64,000 nucleotides of DNA from Pseudoscleropodium purum (lineage: Eukaryota; Streptophyta; Bryopsida; Hypnales; Brachytheciaceae), in contig OZ017796.1 in the NCBI GenBank assembly GCA_963969395.1, positions 7,876,501 through 7,940,500 of the forward strand, read 5' to 3'. Under the pieces are notes generated by a model. The model made no database searches and was not told where the DNA came from. It saw only the letters and a list, made by a program, of their open reading frames with translations. A program made the position numbers and the translations under genes. Positions 39,942-51,035 of the stretch are shown in pieces (positions within the stretch are counted from its first letter, which is position 1; each line of letters opens with the position of its first letter).

Positions 39942-40376
39942 TTAACGGTAAGACTTCTGGAAACGAGAGCGGGCACCACGACCTCCGAACTTCTTGGGCT
40001 CGCAGCGACGGGGGTCGGCGACCAGCAATGTCCTGTCGTACCTCAAGAGAATATCCTTGATCTCCTTCTTGGACTGCTCGTCCACGTACTTCTGAAAGTA
40101 GGCTACAAGAGCCTTGGCAATGCTCTGCCGGATGGCGTAAATCTGCGAGGTGTGGCCTCCACCCTTCACGCGAATACGCATGTCGACACCGGCGAACTTC
40201 TGCCTCCCCAGAAGGAGCACGGGCTCGAACGCCTTGTAACGCAGAATCTCGGGCTCCACAAGTTCGATGGGGCAACCGTTGATTTTAATCAAACCCCGGC
40301 CCTTCTTGCAATAGGTCACGGCCACGGCCGTCTTCTTGCGACCGAAGCACTGCACGGATTCCGTTGCGGTAGCCAT
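39942..40376 (-). CDS. RPS16: 40S ribosomal protein S16 (uS9)
   Basis: Component of the small cytosolic ribosomal subunit; its C-terminal tail reaches the decoding site and contacts P-site tRNA. The complete 144-residue protein is the usual plant length. It starts [20 protein letters not shown], has the uS9 signature [19 protein letters not shown] (residues 73-91), and ends with the conserved SRFQKSYR, whose terminal arginine touches the tRNA. The coding region is a single exon with a GC-rich start. The ATG at 40,376 is supported by homology and by the telo box and site II motif just upstream. About 300 bases after the stop (39,610-39,941) are probably the 3' untranslated region. Confidence 0.96.
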   Translation of the reverse strand: MATATESVQCFGRKKTAVAVTYCKKGRGLIKINGCPIELVEPEILRYKAFEPVLLLGRQKFAGVDMRIRVKGGGHTSQIYAIRQSIAKALVAYFQKYVDEQSKKEIKDILLRYDRTLLVADPRRCEPKKFGGRGARSRFQKSYR

Positions 40377-40504
40377 GGTGATACAACACGACGTCGCGCG
40401 CTAGCGAGCGATAGACCTGTGGCGAAGACGAAAAGAGGGCTTTCGCAGCGCTCGCGCGAGAGGTTGAAGCCAAAGAGAGCTCCTCCTTCGCGCCGCTCGC
40501 CCTA

Positions 40505-40513
40505 TTAGGGTTT
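40505..40513 (-). promoter_or_regulatory. Telo box (AAACCCTAA) of RPS16
   Basis: TTAGGGTTT on the plus strand reads AAACCCTAA toward the gene, 129 bases before the start codon. Telo boxes near the start of transcription are a known mark of plant ribosomal protein genes. Confidence 0.7.
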
Positions 40514-40587
40514 CGCTGCACGCTACCAGTTGATACCCTGTTTGATACTAGTCCAGGAGTTCGTTCCCCGATGAGAACACCCGAAGC

Positions 40588-40593
40588 GGCCCA
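40588..40593 (-). promoter_or_regulatory. Site II motif (TGGGCC) of RPS16
   Basis: GGCCCA on the plus strand is TGGGCC on the gene strand, about 75 bases upstream of the telo box. The telo box and site II pair is a common arrangement in plant ribosomal protein promoters and binds TCP-type factors. Confidence 0.6.
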
Positions 40594-40619
40594 TAATCCT
40601 CACCCAAAACAGACATTTT

Positions 40620-42849
40620 TTTTTTAATCCAGCATCTCTGAACCATTTATTGATGAAAAAAAAAACACCAAGATGTTAGCAAATGAAAGTGAAAGTAAGT
40701 TAAATGCAATTGGTTTGAGAATTTTCATAGAGTCTGCAAATAAATTATAAATTTTCAAAGTAAAGATCACAGGAACATCCACTAACCTAAACCCTTGAAA
40801 GATGTGGACCCCCTTAACCAAGGTAGTCATCAAACCATGAAAGATGCAACATTCATGTGGTTGGTTTGGCACAACGCAGTCACAGTTAATTCCTAGAGTG
40901 CGAAGATCAACCCTAGCATTGACACCGAGTGCAGTTGTTGTGAGCAAGGAATGGAGGAAACTCCTTCTTACAGGTTTTATTACTATCATTGTACCCAAGA
41001 CATTTGGGAATTTGCCCAATCAATTTTACTTCACCTCATAGATACTCCTTCTAGTGTTTCTCACCCTAGATTTGATCTCCTTCAATGTGTATTTGGTTCA
41101 CCACTACCTAGACATTTCTAGGCAATCAAGACCAGTGATCTCAAAACTAGTTCAAGGTTTTTAGCAAAATGTTCATTTTTAGAAGATTTAAAAAAAAATT
41201 TACACTAGGGGCATGAAAAATTAAGTTTAGATCCATGCAGCTCAAAACTCAGATTCGTACCTGCCATCATGCACACAAGGCTATAGATATTTTAAAATCA
41301 TTTGACAGCCTATAGATTCACTCTCTGTGTTTGGCGCTTAGACACCCCTTTGGTATCACCGAGAACTAGGTCCCTCCCTCCATGTTTCAATTCATCTAGT
41401 TCTTGGTTTCCGGTTCTCCTTCTTGTTGTCCAGCCCTTCTGGACTTGGTTGTTCTTTCTTGTTCTCTTTTTAATGCAATGGCTCTGCCAGTTGTTCCAAA
41501 AAAATGCTTTGATTATTGAATCAATTAATGCATACTTTGTTTCTACAATCAAGTCATTAATCAAATGTTTTTTTTACTTTAGCGTTGTTTAAAAGTTATT
41601 CAAATATCCTTGAAATACAAAATGCTTCAACTTTCTGATTGCTTACTCTAGACCTTGAGTAGTCCATATATAATTTTTTAAATTCTAATTCAATTCCCAA
41701 ATCAAAAGTTATGCTCCCAAAACTTTCTTGGTAGCCCAATCAATTTGGACACCTATAGGGCATCTTTGCAAAAGCACTTGTCAACTTTTGAAATTAAACA
41801 TGTACATAACTAATAAAATATGGCACAAATCATCTAAAAAATATAGTTTTCAAATGACATTCTAATTGTAGTCAAACTTTGTTAGCTATATCAGATTGAC
41901 TTCAAGAAAAAACATTTTCTTCTAACTTCAAGCCCTATTATCTTGCAATTTGTGAAGTCTAAGTTCTTCAATTTTCACCTACATTTTCTAATCTTTCATC
42001 ATTTGAATTCCAAATATAAAAAATTCTCATTGCATAAAAAATCATCAAAAAATGACTAGTGTTAGTATTGCTAATGCACTTAACCTCCTTTCATTGCAAG
42101 TTAATTTAAAGTAAACTAAACTCATATTTGCTTTTGAATTTATTTTCATAAGTGAATCTAACAACAAATACTTATGAATGGTCGAAATCATCATTTTGTA
42201 TAGAAAAAAAAAATTTCACTCCAAAAGGGCTCAAAGTCTATTTACCCTATTTTGTAAGAATAAAAAAATTCTCACTTCAAAAGTTATAATCTTTCAATTC
42301 ATATGGTTAAATGGGATGAAATTTTTTCCACACATTGCCTTATTTTTTCAATGCATTTTTATATTGTTGGAATTCAAAAAAATAATAATTTTGTTGGACA
42401 ATGCATAAAAAATTGGCAATTTGGGACCTTTCTTCTTTTGAAATACCTTCTTTCCTTTAGGAGGTAATAACAAGTTTATTATTGAATACTTCAAAATCCC
42501 CATTGGACCTATTCCATGAACATCCCATTCAATATGAGCTAATTTAATACATATGACTTCAAAGATTGAAGCTACATGGACTATAAACTCTATCTTCATG
42601 TTGTACAGTTTTTAGTTCATTGAATCCACTAAGGTAAACCTCTTATTCATGCAATATGACAATTTATATCACTTGTAGTCATTGTCTTACAATTACACTT
42701 CATTTTTCGATCTCACTCAAGCATCTCTAACAACATTTCAAAGATGGATGAGAAAATTGAGAGGAACCACTATTGGGAATGATGATCAAGGTTGGTTGGA
42801 GATGACACATACACACAAATAAATAAATAAATATATATATATATATATG

Positions 42850-42882
<33 letters not shown>

Positions 42883-43500
42883 TTGCTTATTTATATTTGA
42901 GGAACAAAATAAAAATTCTGGTTTGAGTTGAGAGTTGGATACTAATAACCAACTTGAGAATCCAATATGGTAGAATCACCCATTGTCAACCACTTAAGTG
43001 TTTTGCATATGTTTTTAAGTAGTAGAAGGTAATGTAAATTCTTTGGCATGTAGGAAGATAGAAATCATGGGAATTATCAAATTTTCGTGATTTTATTCCT
43101 TGAATTCAAATTACTATAAATTTTGGAAGTTGGTAGGTAGTCCAAATCTATAGCCAACATGTAGAGTCTTCTAATTCCAATCATTCAAGAAGTTTTTTCC
43201 ACTCACTACTTTGGAACATGTGTCTTGATTTGATTAGTCTTAATTTTGAAAAGGAGAATAAGAACATTCAAAGCTTGGGTTGAACATTTATTTTAGCCTT
43301 GGTTGGAAATATTCCACCTTCTAGGATGGGGATGGGTTTAGGGTTGACAACAATGGGTGATGTTTTGAATGTGGAAGTTTAGCCATGTACAAAAATAGAG
43401 TTTGGAAGGATTGTATATTTTTTTTTAAATTTTATTTTATAAAACATAATTATTATGAATTTTTTAGTGAAAGATTATTTTTTACCTATAATGGTGATAT
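40620..43500. other. AT-rich intergenic DNA with a possible LINE-like tail
   Basis: No gene recognised. At about 41,284-41,510 a pyrimidine-rich stretch ending TTCTCTTTTTAATGCAATGG and GTTGTTCCAAAAAA resembles the 3' end of plant L1-type LINEs, but no reverse transcriptase remnant is visible upstream. A 19-bp string at 41,609-41,627 (ATCCTTGAAATACAAAATG) recurs near 63,502-63,520. Confidence 0.3.
42818..42883. repeat. Compound microsatellite (AAAT)n(AT)n(GTAT)n
   Basis: Three simple runs follow each other without a break: AAAT, then AT, then GTAT units. Confidence 0.9.
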
Positions 43501-43514
43501 AGACCTTTCTAACT

Positions 43515-43680
43515 TGAAGGACAATTTATTACCTAAGCTTCTCATTTTTTTCCCCATAAAGTGCTTGAAGGGCAATTTAATTTATTGGCTAGCTATTTTT
43601 TCCCCATAGAATGCTTGAAGGTTGATTTAGTTTATTGGCTATCTATTTTTTTCCCCATAAAGTATTTGAAAGGCAATAAA
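43515..43680 (+). repeat. Tandem repeat, about 51-bp unit, three copies
   Basis: Each unit contains TTTTTTCCCCATA followed by AGTGCTTGAAGGGCAATTTA or a close variant. Units begin near 43,520, 43,571 and 43,621, and the last two also share TTTATTGGCTAGCTATTTTT. Confidence 0.65.
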
Positions 43681-44039
43681 GTGGCTATGCTTTCAATTTC
43701 TTTTCTTTAGTTTTTCAATTCATTTACTTATCTTTGAATTTTTTTCCTCATAGTTTCTCATTTCTTAACAACTTGTACAATAATGTTTATGTCACCTTCA
43801 ATAATTTTTTGTTGCAACCTCTACAAATTTTTTCAAACCTTCTCAATTGTTTTCCTTATTTTTCAAGTTTTTTGCTTATTTAGAGTAAGTTTTTTTTCAC
43901 ACTCTCTATTTGTTTTAGAGACGTCTTATATATATTTTTTATTTTTTATAACTTTTTAGTAAACCTTTAGTAATTTATCCCTTATGTTTGGTAATTTTTC
44001 TTCCACTTTATTATTGTTTTTTATCCTCTACAATTTATG

Positions 44040-44565
44040 GGCTTCCTTTTATAATTGTGTCCTAATCTTGAGGTTTACCTCTAGAAACCTTCTATCCTTT
44101 TTCAATTTACCTTTACAACTATGTCAAATATTTTGACCTACTTTCATAATTGTGTCCTAATCTTGGAGTTTTCCTTTACATACCTTCTATATATATTTTT
44201 TCCTTATCTTTATAATTGTGTTTCATTTGTTAAGCCTACCTTCATAATTGTGTCCTAGTCTTGAAGTTTACTTCTAGAAACCTTCTATGATTTTTTTGCT
44301 TACCTTTATAATTGTGTCATAATTGTTTTGGCCTACCTTCATAATTGTACCCTAGTCTTGAGGTTTACCTTCATAAACCTTCTAATTTTTTTGCTTATTT
44401 TTATAATTGATTCCTAATTTTGGGCTTACTTTCATAGTTGTATCCTAATCTTAGGGTTTATCCTTACAAATCTTCTATAGTTTTTTTGCTCTTTTATAAT
44501 TGTGCCTTATTTTTTTGGCCTACCTTCATATTTGTGTCCTAATTTTGTAGCTTACCTTCTTAAAG
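44040..44565 (+). repeat. Tandem repeat, roughly 110-bp unit, about five copies
   Basis: The core CCTACCTTCATAATTGTGTC, then CTAATCTTGAGGTTTACC, AAACCTTCTAT and TTACCTTTATAATTGTGTC, recurs with drift from 44,040 to 44,565. Each unit itself has two half-units built on TATAATTGTGTC. Confidence 0.65.
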
Positions 44566-44577
44566 TTCTTTATTATT

Positions 44578-45400
44578 ACATTGACCAATGAAAGGCCTAT
44601 ATCTAGAAATATAAAAATTTGACCACTTCAATAGCCCTAACTAATTATTATTTGGTATACATTTCTAAACACAAAATGCATATATGTTCAGAATTCTTTA
44701 ATAACATTGACCAATAGAAAATTGGAAAGCCTACACCTAGAAGTATGAAAATTTGACCATTCTAATAGTCCGAATTATTTATTACTTGGTGTACGTATAG
44801 GCCTAAAAAATAGGGTAGAGGGTTCTAATTTTTTATTTATTATATTTTGTTATTTGAAGTCCTAAACTCTAAAATATGAAAATTTGACCATTCTAATAGC
44901 CCTAATTAATTATTACCTAGCATCCATCTCTAAAGACAAAATGAATATATATATATATATATGCAGAATTTTCATAATATTGACCATTAGAAGGCACACA
45001 CGTAGAAATATGAAAATTTGACCATTCTATTGGTCTTAACTAATTATTACTTGGTACATGTCTCGAAACACAAAATATACATATATTCACAATTTTGTTT
45101 ATAACATTGACCAATAAAAGGCCCAAAACTAGAAAAATGAAAATTCAACCACTCAAATAGTCCAAACTAATTATTACTTGGTGTACATGTAGGCCCAAAA
45201 AATAGGACATAAGTTTTCCAATTTTTTTAAAAAATATTTTGTTAATAGAATCCCTAAATTCCAAAATATAAAAATTTGACAACTTTGATAGCTCTAAGTA
45301 ATTGTTATTTGATATACTTCTCTAAACATAGAATGTACATATACTCACCATTTTTTTATTACATTAACCAATACAAGGCCTATCTTTATAAACCTTTGAT
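44578..45400 (+). repeat. Higher-order tandem repeat, three monomers in a 393-400 bp unit
   Basis: Monomers of about 120-145 bp share AAAATTTGACCA, then TAGCCCTAACTAATTATTA. They start at about 44,578 (A), 44,704 (A'), 44,848 (B), 44,978 (A), 45,102 (A'), 45,241 (B) and 45,362 (A, broken off). A' carries the extra phrase GTGTACGTATAGGCCTAAAA, and B begins GTTATTTGAAGTCCTAAA instead of CATTGACCAAT. The spacing between equivalent monomers is 393-400 bp. Confidence 0.65.
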
Positions 45401-45969
45401 AATATTTTTCCTTACCTTTATAAAATCTCCATAAGGTTTTTGCTCACTTAGATTACATTCTAATTTCATAGTAAACCTATTTATTATATTATAATAATAC
45501 ACAAATGAAACAAAATTTGATAGCAAAAGGAAAAATATAATTTAGAGAGCAAATAGAGTTATCTTGACTAGGAACAATCCTTACTGTGTTATCTTTGCTT
45601 GCCTTCGTTTTATTTTTCATAAAAAATATGAACAATTTCCATTGTAAAATAGTACAAGGAGCCTAAAGACTATATCCTTGATGGGAATTCTTACATTCTC
45701 TAAAATAATTTATAAATTTTATATGCTTATAAAAATAAAATTTTAACATTTTTAATTATAAAATTTATTTTAAAACTTTTATATTTATAAATATAAATTT
45801 TAAACTTTTACATTTATGAAAACATTTTTAAAAGTTATACATTTTCTAAAAGAATTTATGAATAAACTAAAGTGAGAATTGAGAGCCACTCAACAAGGAA
45901 ATAACCTTAGTACCCAACAGGGTAGAGCCCGTTTCCATGGGCATCCAAGCTTTGGACCTCCAAACATTT
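45401..45969. other. Very AT-rich intergenic DNA
   Basis: Tail of the repeat region followed by a stretch around 45,700-45,860 of nearly pure A and T with short repeats such as AAATTTTAAAC. Nothing coding seen. Confidence 0.4.
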
Positions 45970-45972
45970 TCT

Positions 45973-46190
45973 CACTATAAGAAACCAAAATTTATTGATG
46001 TCAAAAGGAATGGATTCTAGGTGACATTGAAAAAAACAAAAATTCATGTTTTTATGTCCAATATAACATCAATGGACATCATTGTTGATATAAAAACATG
46101 GGTTTTTTTTTTTATGTCACCTCAAATGTCAGCTAGAATCTGTTCCTTTTGATGTCAATTTGTCACCTAAAACAAGGTTTTTTCATAGTG
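45973..46190. mobile_element. CACTA-type MITE, 218 bp, with 3-bp target duplication
   Basis: Begins CACTATAAGAAACC and ends GGTTTTTTCATAGTG, the inverted form. The inverted repeat continues through almost the whole element: GATGTCAAAAGGAA then GGATTCTAGGTGACA on the left, and the reverse complement of GTCAGCTAGAATC then TTCCTTTTGATGTCA on the right. TCT flanks it on both sides (45,970-45,972 and 46,191-46,193), the 3-bp duplication expected of CACTA (CMC/EnSpm) transposons. There is no coding capacity, so it would need a transposase from elsewhere. Confidence 0.8.
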
Positions 46191-46193
46191 TCT

Positions 46194-47169
46194 ATAGTAT
46201 GGAAGGAGGGCCCTAGAAGTCTAAGAGGCCTTCCAAGCTCTAGTCTTCAAACTCCACGAATATAGACCTAGAGGGTCTGGAGGCTATCTTAGACCTCCTT
46301 ATTTTTAGTTATTTGAAAAAAATGTTGGTCAATATCTGATACTAGCTAGTGCGTATGGGTGGTCTTTTTTAGCATGATTGATAGAGAAGGTTATTTCTGA
46401 GAACATGTTTGGTAAAATTGAATTCAAATATTTGATAAAATTAAAATGAGATAAAGGCCCTCAAACTTATCCAACAAACCCTATTTTCTCCCTATAATTG
46501 GGCTTCAAATTTGGAAGCTCTTCTCCGCTTCACCTCTCTAATGCACCCATGGAAAGCTCATGTATCTATATCTACCTTTAGATGCTCTTACTAGTCTTCT
46601 CCAAGAATTGGAGGTCTATTAAGCCTATGGAAATAGGCTCTAAGATACAACTTACCTTCAAATTCAGTTATATCCCATTCCACATGTGGAGACTTCAAAA
46701 TACCCTAGAGATTTATATTTTTGGCTTAGAAGTATTGCATGTCATAGCATAGAATATAGAGGGTGGAAACTCACTTTTTGATTTTGGGCATCACTTTTTT
46801 ATTCCTACTTGGCACCCATCATGGCCTCAATTTCCCCTCAGTTTGCCATTTTTAACATTTCAGATTTTATTAGGAACCCTATACCATTTGGGGCCTTGAC
46901 TCACATCGTATCTTTGAATTTCTCCATTGTAGAGCACTTGTCATTGTTTGTACTAGGCATTTGTCAAGATTTATTAGAGCCTTGGGAGTGGGTTGAAGAA
47001 AATAATCTAGTATTGGAAAGCTGTACAAAACTCTAGAGCATATATATGAAGTTGTGACTTAATTTTTTGTCTTATATTTAGAAATTTTCATGATTTTATT
47101 AGGAATGTTGATTTTTGTGGTAATGTAGGTATATGTCATTGTGTTCACCATTCAAATTTTTGATTGAAA
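46194..47169. other. AT-rich intergenic DNA
   Basis: No gene recognised. The 75-residue frame at 46,809-47,036 has no visible domain and is probably chance. Confidence 0.35.
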
Positions 47170-47615
47170 GTGATTTGAAAGAGGAATTCATTCATGAAAA
47201 AATGCTAGTGTTCACTAGTAGTGCTAAATCTATATTTACAATGATGTTGTTTTCATTCTGTTGTACAAGTTCAATCACTTTTAAATTTTTGGGGCATGTT
47301 CCTAACTTATAAAGAATCCTAATTCAAGGAGTAACCATCAAAATGGAATTGTATACATATAGAATTTAGCAGTCTAAGTGTAGTTGCCCAAAAAATTTGT
47401 AGTAAAAAAAATTCAAACTTTAAATCCTTGAATCTCACTCAATTCAAGGAATTTATGATTGAAAATTGATAAATCTATAGCTAAATAGTGAAGATAGGTT
47501 TAAGATCTTATAGTTGGAAACTAAGAAAAAATTGTTATTTACTGCCCATTCTCACATTCAACAAATACCCCTTTTTTACTACTTTCTTCAAAACCGCTCC
47601 CCAAACCTTTAGGGG
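47170..47615 (-). mobile_element. TTAA-flanked element, family 1, diverged copy 4
   Basis: The right end CCTTTAGGGG is followed by TTAA at 47,616-47,619. Inside, GTTGTACAAGTTCAATCACT near 47,260 and AAGTGTAGTTGCCC near 47,377 match the same positions of copy 2 in the same order. The left end is not clear, so the start is approximate. Confidence 0.4.
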
Positions 47616-48524
47616 TTAAGAGCCTTGCAACCAATCATAATGCACCACAACTACTCGAATAACTTTCCTACAACTTCACAAAAAGTGAGTAACCTATAGG
47701 TTGGAAATAGGGGGTAATTAGAAATCATTCGACTCCTATAGTTTTTGGCCCTGTTTACTTCCCATAATTGATTACTTATAAAAACATGGGTATCCAAATG
47801 ATACCTCTTGAGAGTCTAAAAATCCAACTTATACAACTCCAAGTTTAAATACTTTGTCGACTTAGTACAACAATCCTTGCTTTGTCAAGTAGAAGAACAA
47901 GTCAAATCCAAAGATGAAGGCTTGGAAAGAGCTCTAACAAGGCCAAGCAAAAGTCAAGATGAAGATGACAAAGGTCAATGACTCAATATCCTATTTATAC
48001 CATATCACTATTTGTGCCACTTTGTAGCCACTATGTATCAATAAAGTACATTTAAAAATTTACAACGTGCACTATTGATACATAGGTCAAATAGGTTGGT
48101 TTTCAAATTGTGGCACAAATAGGGTGTCTTAATTTGATGGCTTTTAATGTAGGAGAAATTATTTGTCTTAACTATAATAGAAGAATCCATGATATTAGTA
48201 CATTGATTGATTATGATAAGGGTGGGTTGGTTCATGTATATTGCAACATATAAAGATGACAAAGATGAAATTGATTCTAGGCATGCCGCACTACAAAGTT
48301 TGTACCTCAACCAAAACCTAATGTAAGATGTGAAATTGCTACTTGAAAATGCATCGTATTGGATGAATTTCTAGCTCATGAGATTAAGAAAAAACAAGCT
48401 TAAATGATAAGAAAGAAAAGCTTGAAGTTGAAAAGAAACAAGAAGCACCTACAAGAAAGAAGATTAAAGTTGAAAAGAACAGAAAAGCCACAACACTTCA
48501 AACTAAAAAAATGAAGAAGCCATG

Positions 48525-49896
48525 AGAGGAAATTCGGGGTGAGATAAGGGCCCTTTTTAAAAAAAATTCATTAGAGTAAAGTGTAATCATGAAGCTATTT
48601 GAGGTGGCATGGGCAACTGTAAGTTGGAACTCCCTCCGTTTGAGAGACCCTTGTATACCAATCAAAATCATGTACTTGAACATTTCTTGGAGTGTACTTC
48701 AACACTTCGAATTACCTTGGCCCTATATGAATGTGACATGTTGGAGTAAAATGTACAGAATTCCACCTAGCTATTTGCATAGGCAAAGCCAACTGTTTTC
48801 ATAATCACTCCATCTAAATGAGTGACCCCAACAATTACAAAATTGATTAAATATGTTTACGCATATCCACTCAGTTGCAAGTGCATTGTTTCTAGAACTC
48901 TAGTTCAAGATTAGGTTAAATTGTAATAAAATTTTATTTTATTTGTATAGCAATCTCCTATATTTATACACATTTTGCAAAATTCACTAGCAACCCACTC
49001 TCCAGTGTTGTAACCTTGTCCTTATAAGTTGCATCTACTCCCAACAATTGTGTCTCATGTATTGTTCTTAGCTCCTCCAATTTTGTTGTCAATTGCATTC
49101 TAAATTCAGTTTGTACCCTGATGTTTGCATCCAAAAGTTCAACTTTTTCTACTTCTAAATGAAATACTTATTCCATGAGACGACCTCTCTCCACATTCCA
49201 TATATCAGTACTAGACAAAGCCTTTGTGTACCCAAACAATCCAAATTCTTCATGACAATAAAATTCTATAAACCCCTTAAGGTTTCTAAACCACAGTGAT
49301 TCACTTGTCAATGAATTTGGAGGGTATATTTTGCCATTAGTCTACAAGTCTATATTCTTGCAACCCTTGGCATGTTTGGTAGCAAATGCAATTGGTTTAC
49401 ATTGTAAATGTAGTGCAACACCCCCCTTATTTTTATCAATGGAGCATATTGTGCATCTAAAGTCACATGCAAATCATACAACTTTCTAATTATTCTCACA
49501 CTAATATTGGTCTGATCCTACAAAGCCATATTCAAAACACCGCAACTATAAACAACAATACAATCCCTGCAACAACATAGGCCCTCATACATTGTAACCA
49601 ACACAAGCCTTCATACATGGCGGATCTCAAGCTCACCAACTTTACCATAGAAAATTACCTGTGTCATGATTTCTTCTTGCTCTTGGCAAGTCACTTCAAC
49701 TTCGCGTCAGAATGACAACCAGACACTTCAACTTCTCTTGCCCATTACAAGAAAGAATGATGGATCAAGAAGTCGTAGGAGGCTTACTTAGAACTCCACT
49801 AATTGAATTTTATGCCGTCATGATTCAATTTTAAGCAAGCTTTTAAGCTCATTTCAAACCATCTCAAGGGCCCTTTTCTCACCCCAAATTTCCTCT
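48525..49896. mobile_element. Unclassified element with 31-bp terminal inverted repeats, 1,372 bp
   Basis: The left end, 48,525-48,555, reads AGAGGAAATTCGGGGTGAGA then TAAGGGCCCTT. The right end, 49,866-49,896, is its inverted copy with 29 of 31 bases the same. No equal flanking duplication is visible (GAAGCCATG against AATGACTAG), so the superfamily is open. The element encloses the decayed reading frame at 48,970-49,440. Just left of it, at 48,385-48,525, a lysine-rich frame ends in TGA. Confidence 0.6.
48970..49440 (-). pseudogene. Decayed protein-coding frame inside the inverted-repeat element
   Basis: Translated on the minus strand from 49,440, one frame gives about 157 codons with only two stops (TAG near 49,344 and TAA near 49,170). 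Residue usage looks like real protein. It runs from KGGVALHLQCKPIAFATKHA and KGCKNI through LWFRNLKGFIEFYCHEEFGL and STDIWNVERGRL into a helical, probably coiled-coil stretch (LEVEKVELL, RMQLTTKLEELRTIHETQLL), ending at TAA near 48,968. The first part has Cys and His in a spacing that could be a degenerate zinc finger. I do not recognise the family; a transposon-encoded protein is the simplest guess. Confidence 0.5.
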
Positions 49897-51035
49897 AATG
49901 ACTAGCAATCAAAAACTCAAAAAGAGAAATAAGGGCTCTTTCAAAGTCAAAATTTGGAGTTGAAAATGCCAAAATATTTGCAAGTCTTTCAAAATAATTT
50001 CTAAATTTAGAATGAATGCGTAATGATAGAATATACTGTGCAACTAATGTGCATAATGATAGATTCTCATGAAATTGGAATCTAAAAATACTACATCCAA
50101 TGGTTTTCAACATTTAAGGCACTTGAAATTTCAAAATGAAAATTTCAAAACTGCATTATGAAATACACTTAATTGCATCCATAGAATTTAAATTATCTTG
50201 TAATTTCAAAACTATGTTAGTGAAAAATCTTGAGGAGTAACAACTGATAATTATAGTGAGGTTGGTGTTTTGACTATTTTCTTAACTTTTTTATTCCATA
50301 AAAAGGCAACCCTCTTTTCATTATGTTAGTTATAAGATCATAGGAGGAAGGAAGACATTGAGAAGAATCAAATGGTATAATTTTTATATCAATCACAATA
50401 GTTTTGGACACTTAAAAGTCAACTTTAAGAGCCCATAGTAAGAGAGTTTTTTCATGCAAGAAGAGAAATAAAAAATTGGATGCTTTTTTTAATTATGAGA
50501 TTCTTATTTCTTCATTATCTTCTAAAAAGATCCTTCTAATAGTGTCAATTATCAGACTTCATTATTGCATTCATCGCTAACAATTGGCATTTGTATTGCC
50601 TATTTGTGGAAAGAATTAAAGTCATTGATTAGCCTCACAAAATCAAAAGTAGGCAAGAATAGTATCATAGACATAGGTAGGGACATTGCAATACTTGATC
50701 ACATTGTCATTCTTGCCAAACTTACTATTAATGCATCAAAATTATTTGAAATTCTATCATGAAAAACAATTGGTAAAATTAGATTTTAATAGAAAAGTTT
50801 TGATTTTCAAGTTTTTTATGTTTGTTATGTAACATGAAGTGGAATACATACTACTAGAATTGGACTTACTTAGATAAGGTATTGGAATTTATTAGAAATT
50901 AATTTGCACCCTAACTTCTCTCGTAATTGCTTTATTACAACTTCATCATAAGTTATCAAATTTAAAGTATCTAGCTTATTTTGTTCTTCTTAAATCGATT
51001 GATATCCATTGCATTGCCTAGCTATCCATTACTTG
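49897..51035. other. AT-rich intergenic DNA
   Basis: No gene, RNA or clear repeat recognised between the inverted-repeat element and the stop codon of the P450. Confidence 0.4.

Noticed and set aside
39862..40521. Other minus- and plus-strand frames over RPS16
   Set aside because: Shadows of the S16 coding region and its GC-rich leader.
48385..48525. Lysine-rich frame ending KKMKKP just before the inverted-repeat element
   Set aside because: About 45 codons with no start codon and A-rich bias; could be a gene fragment but cannot be supported.
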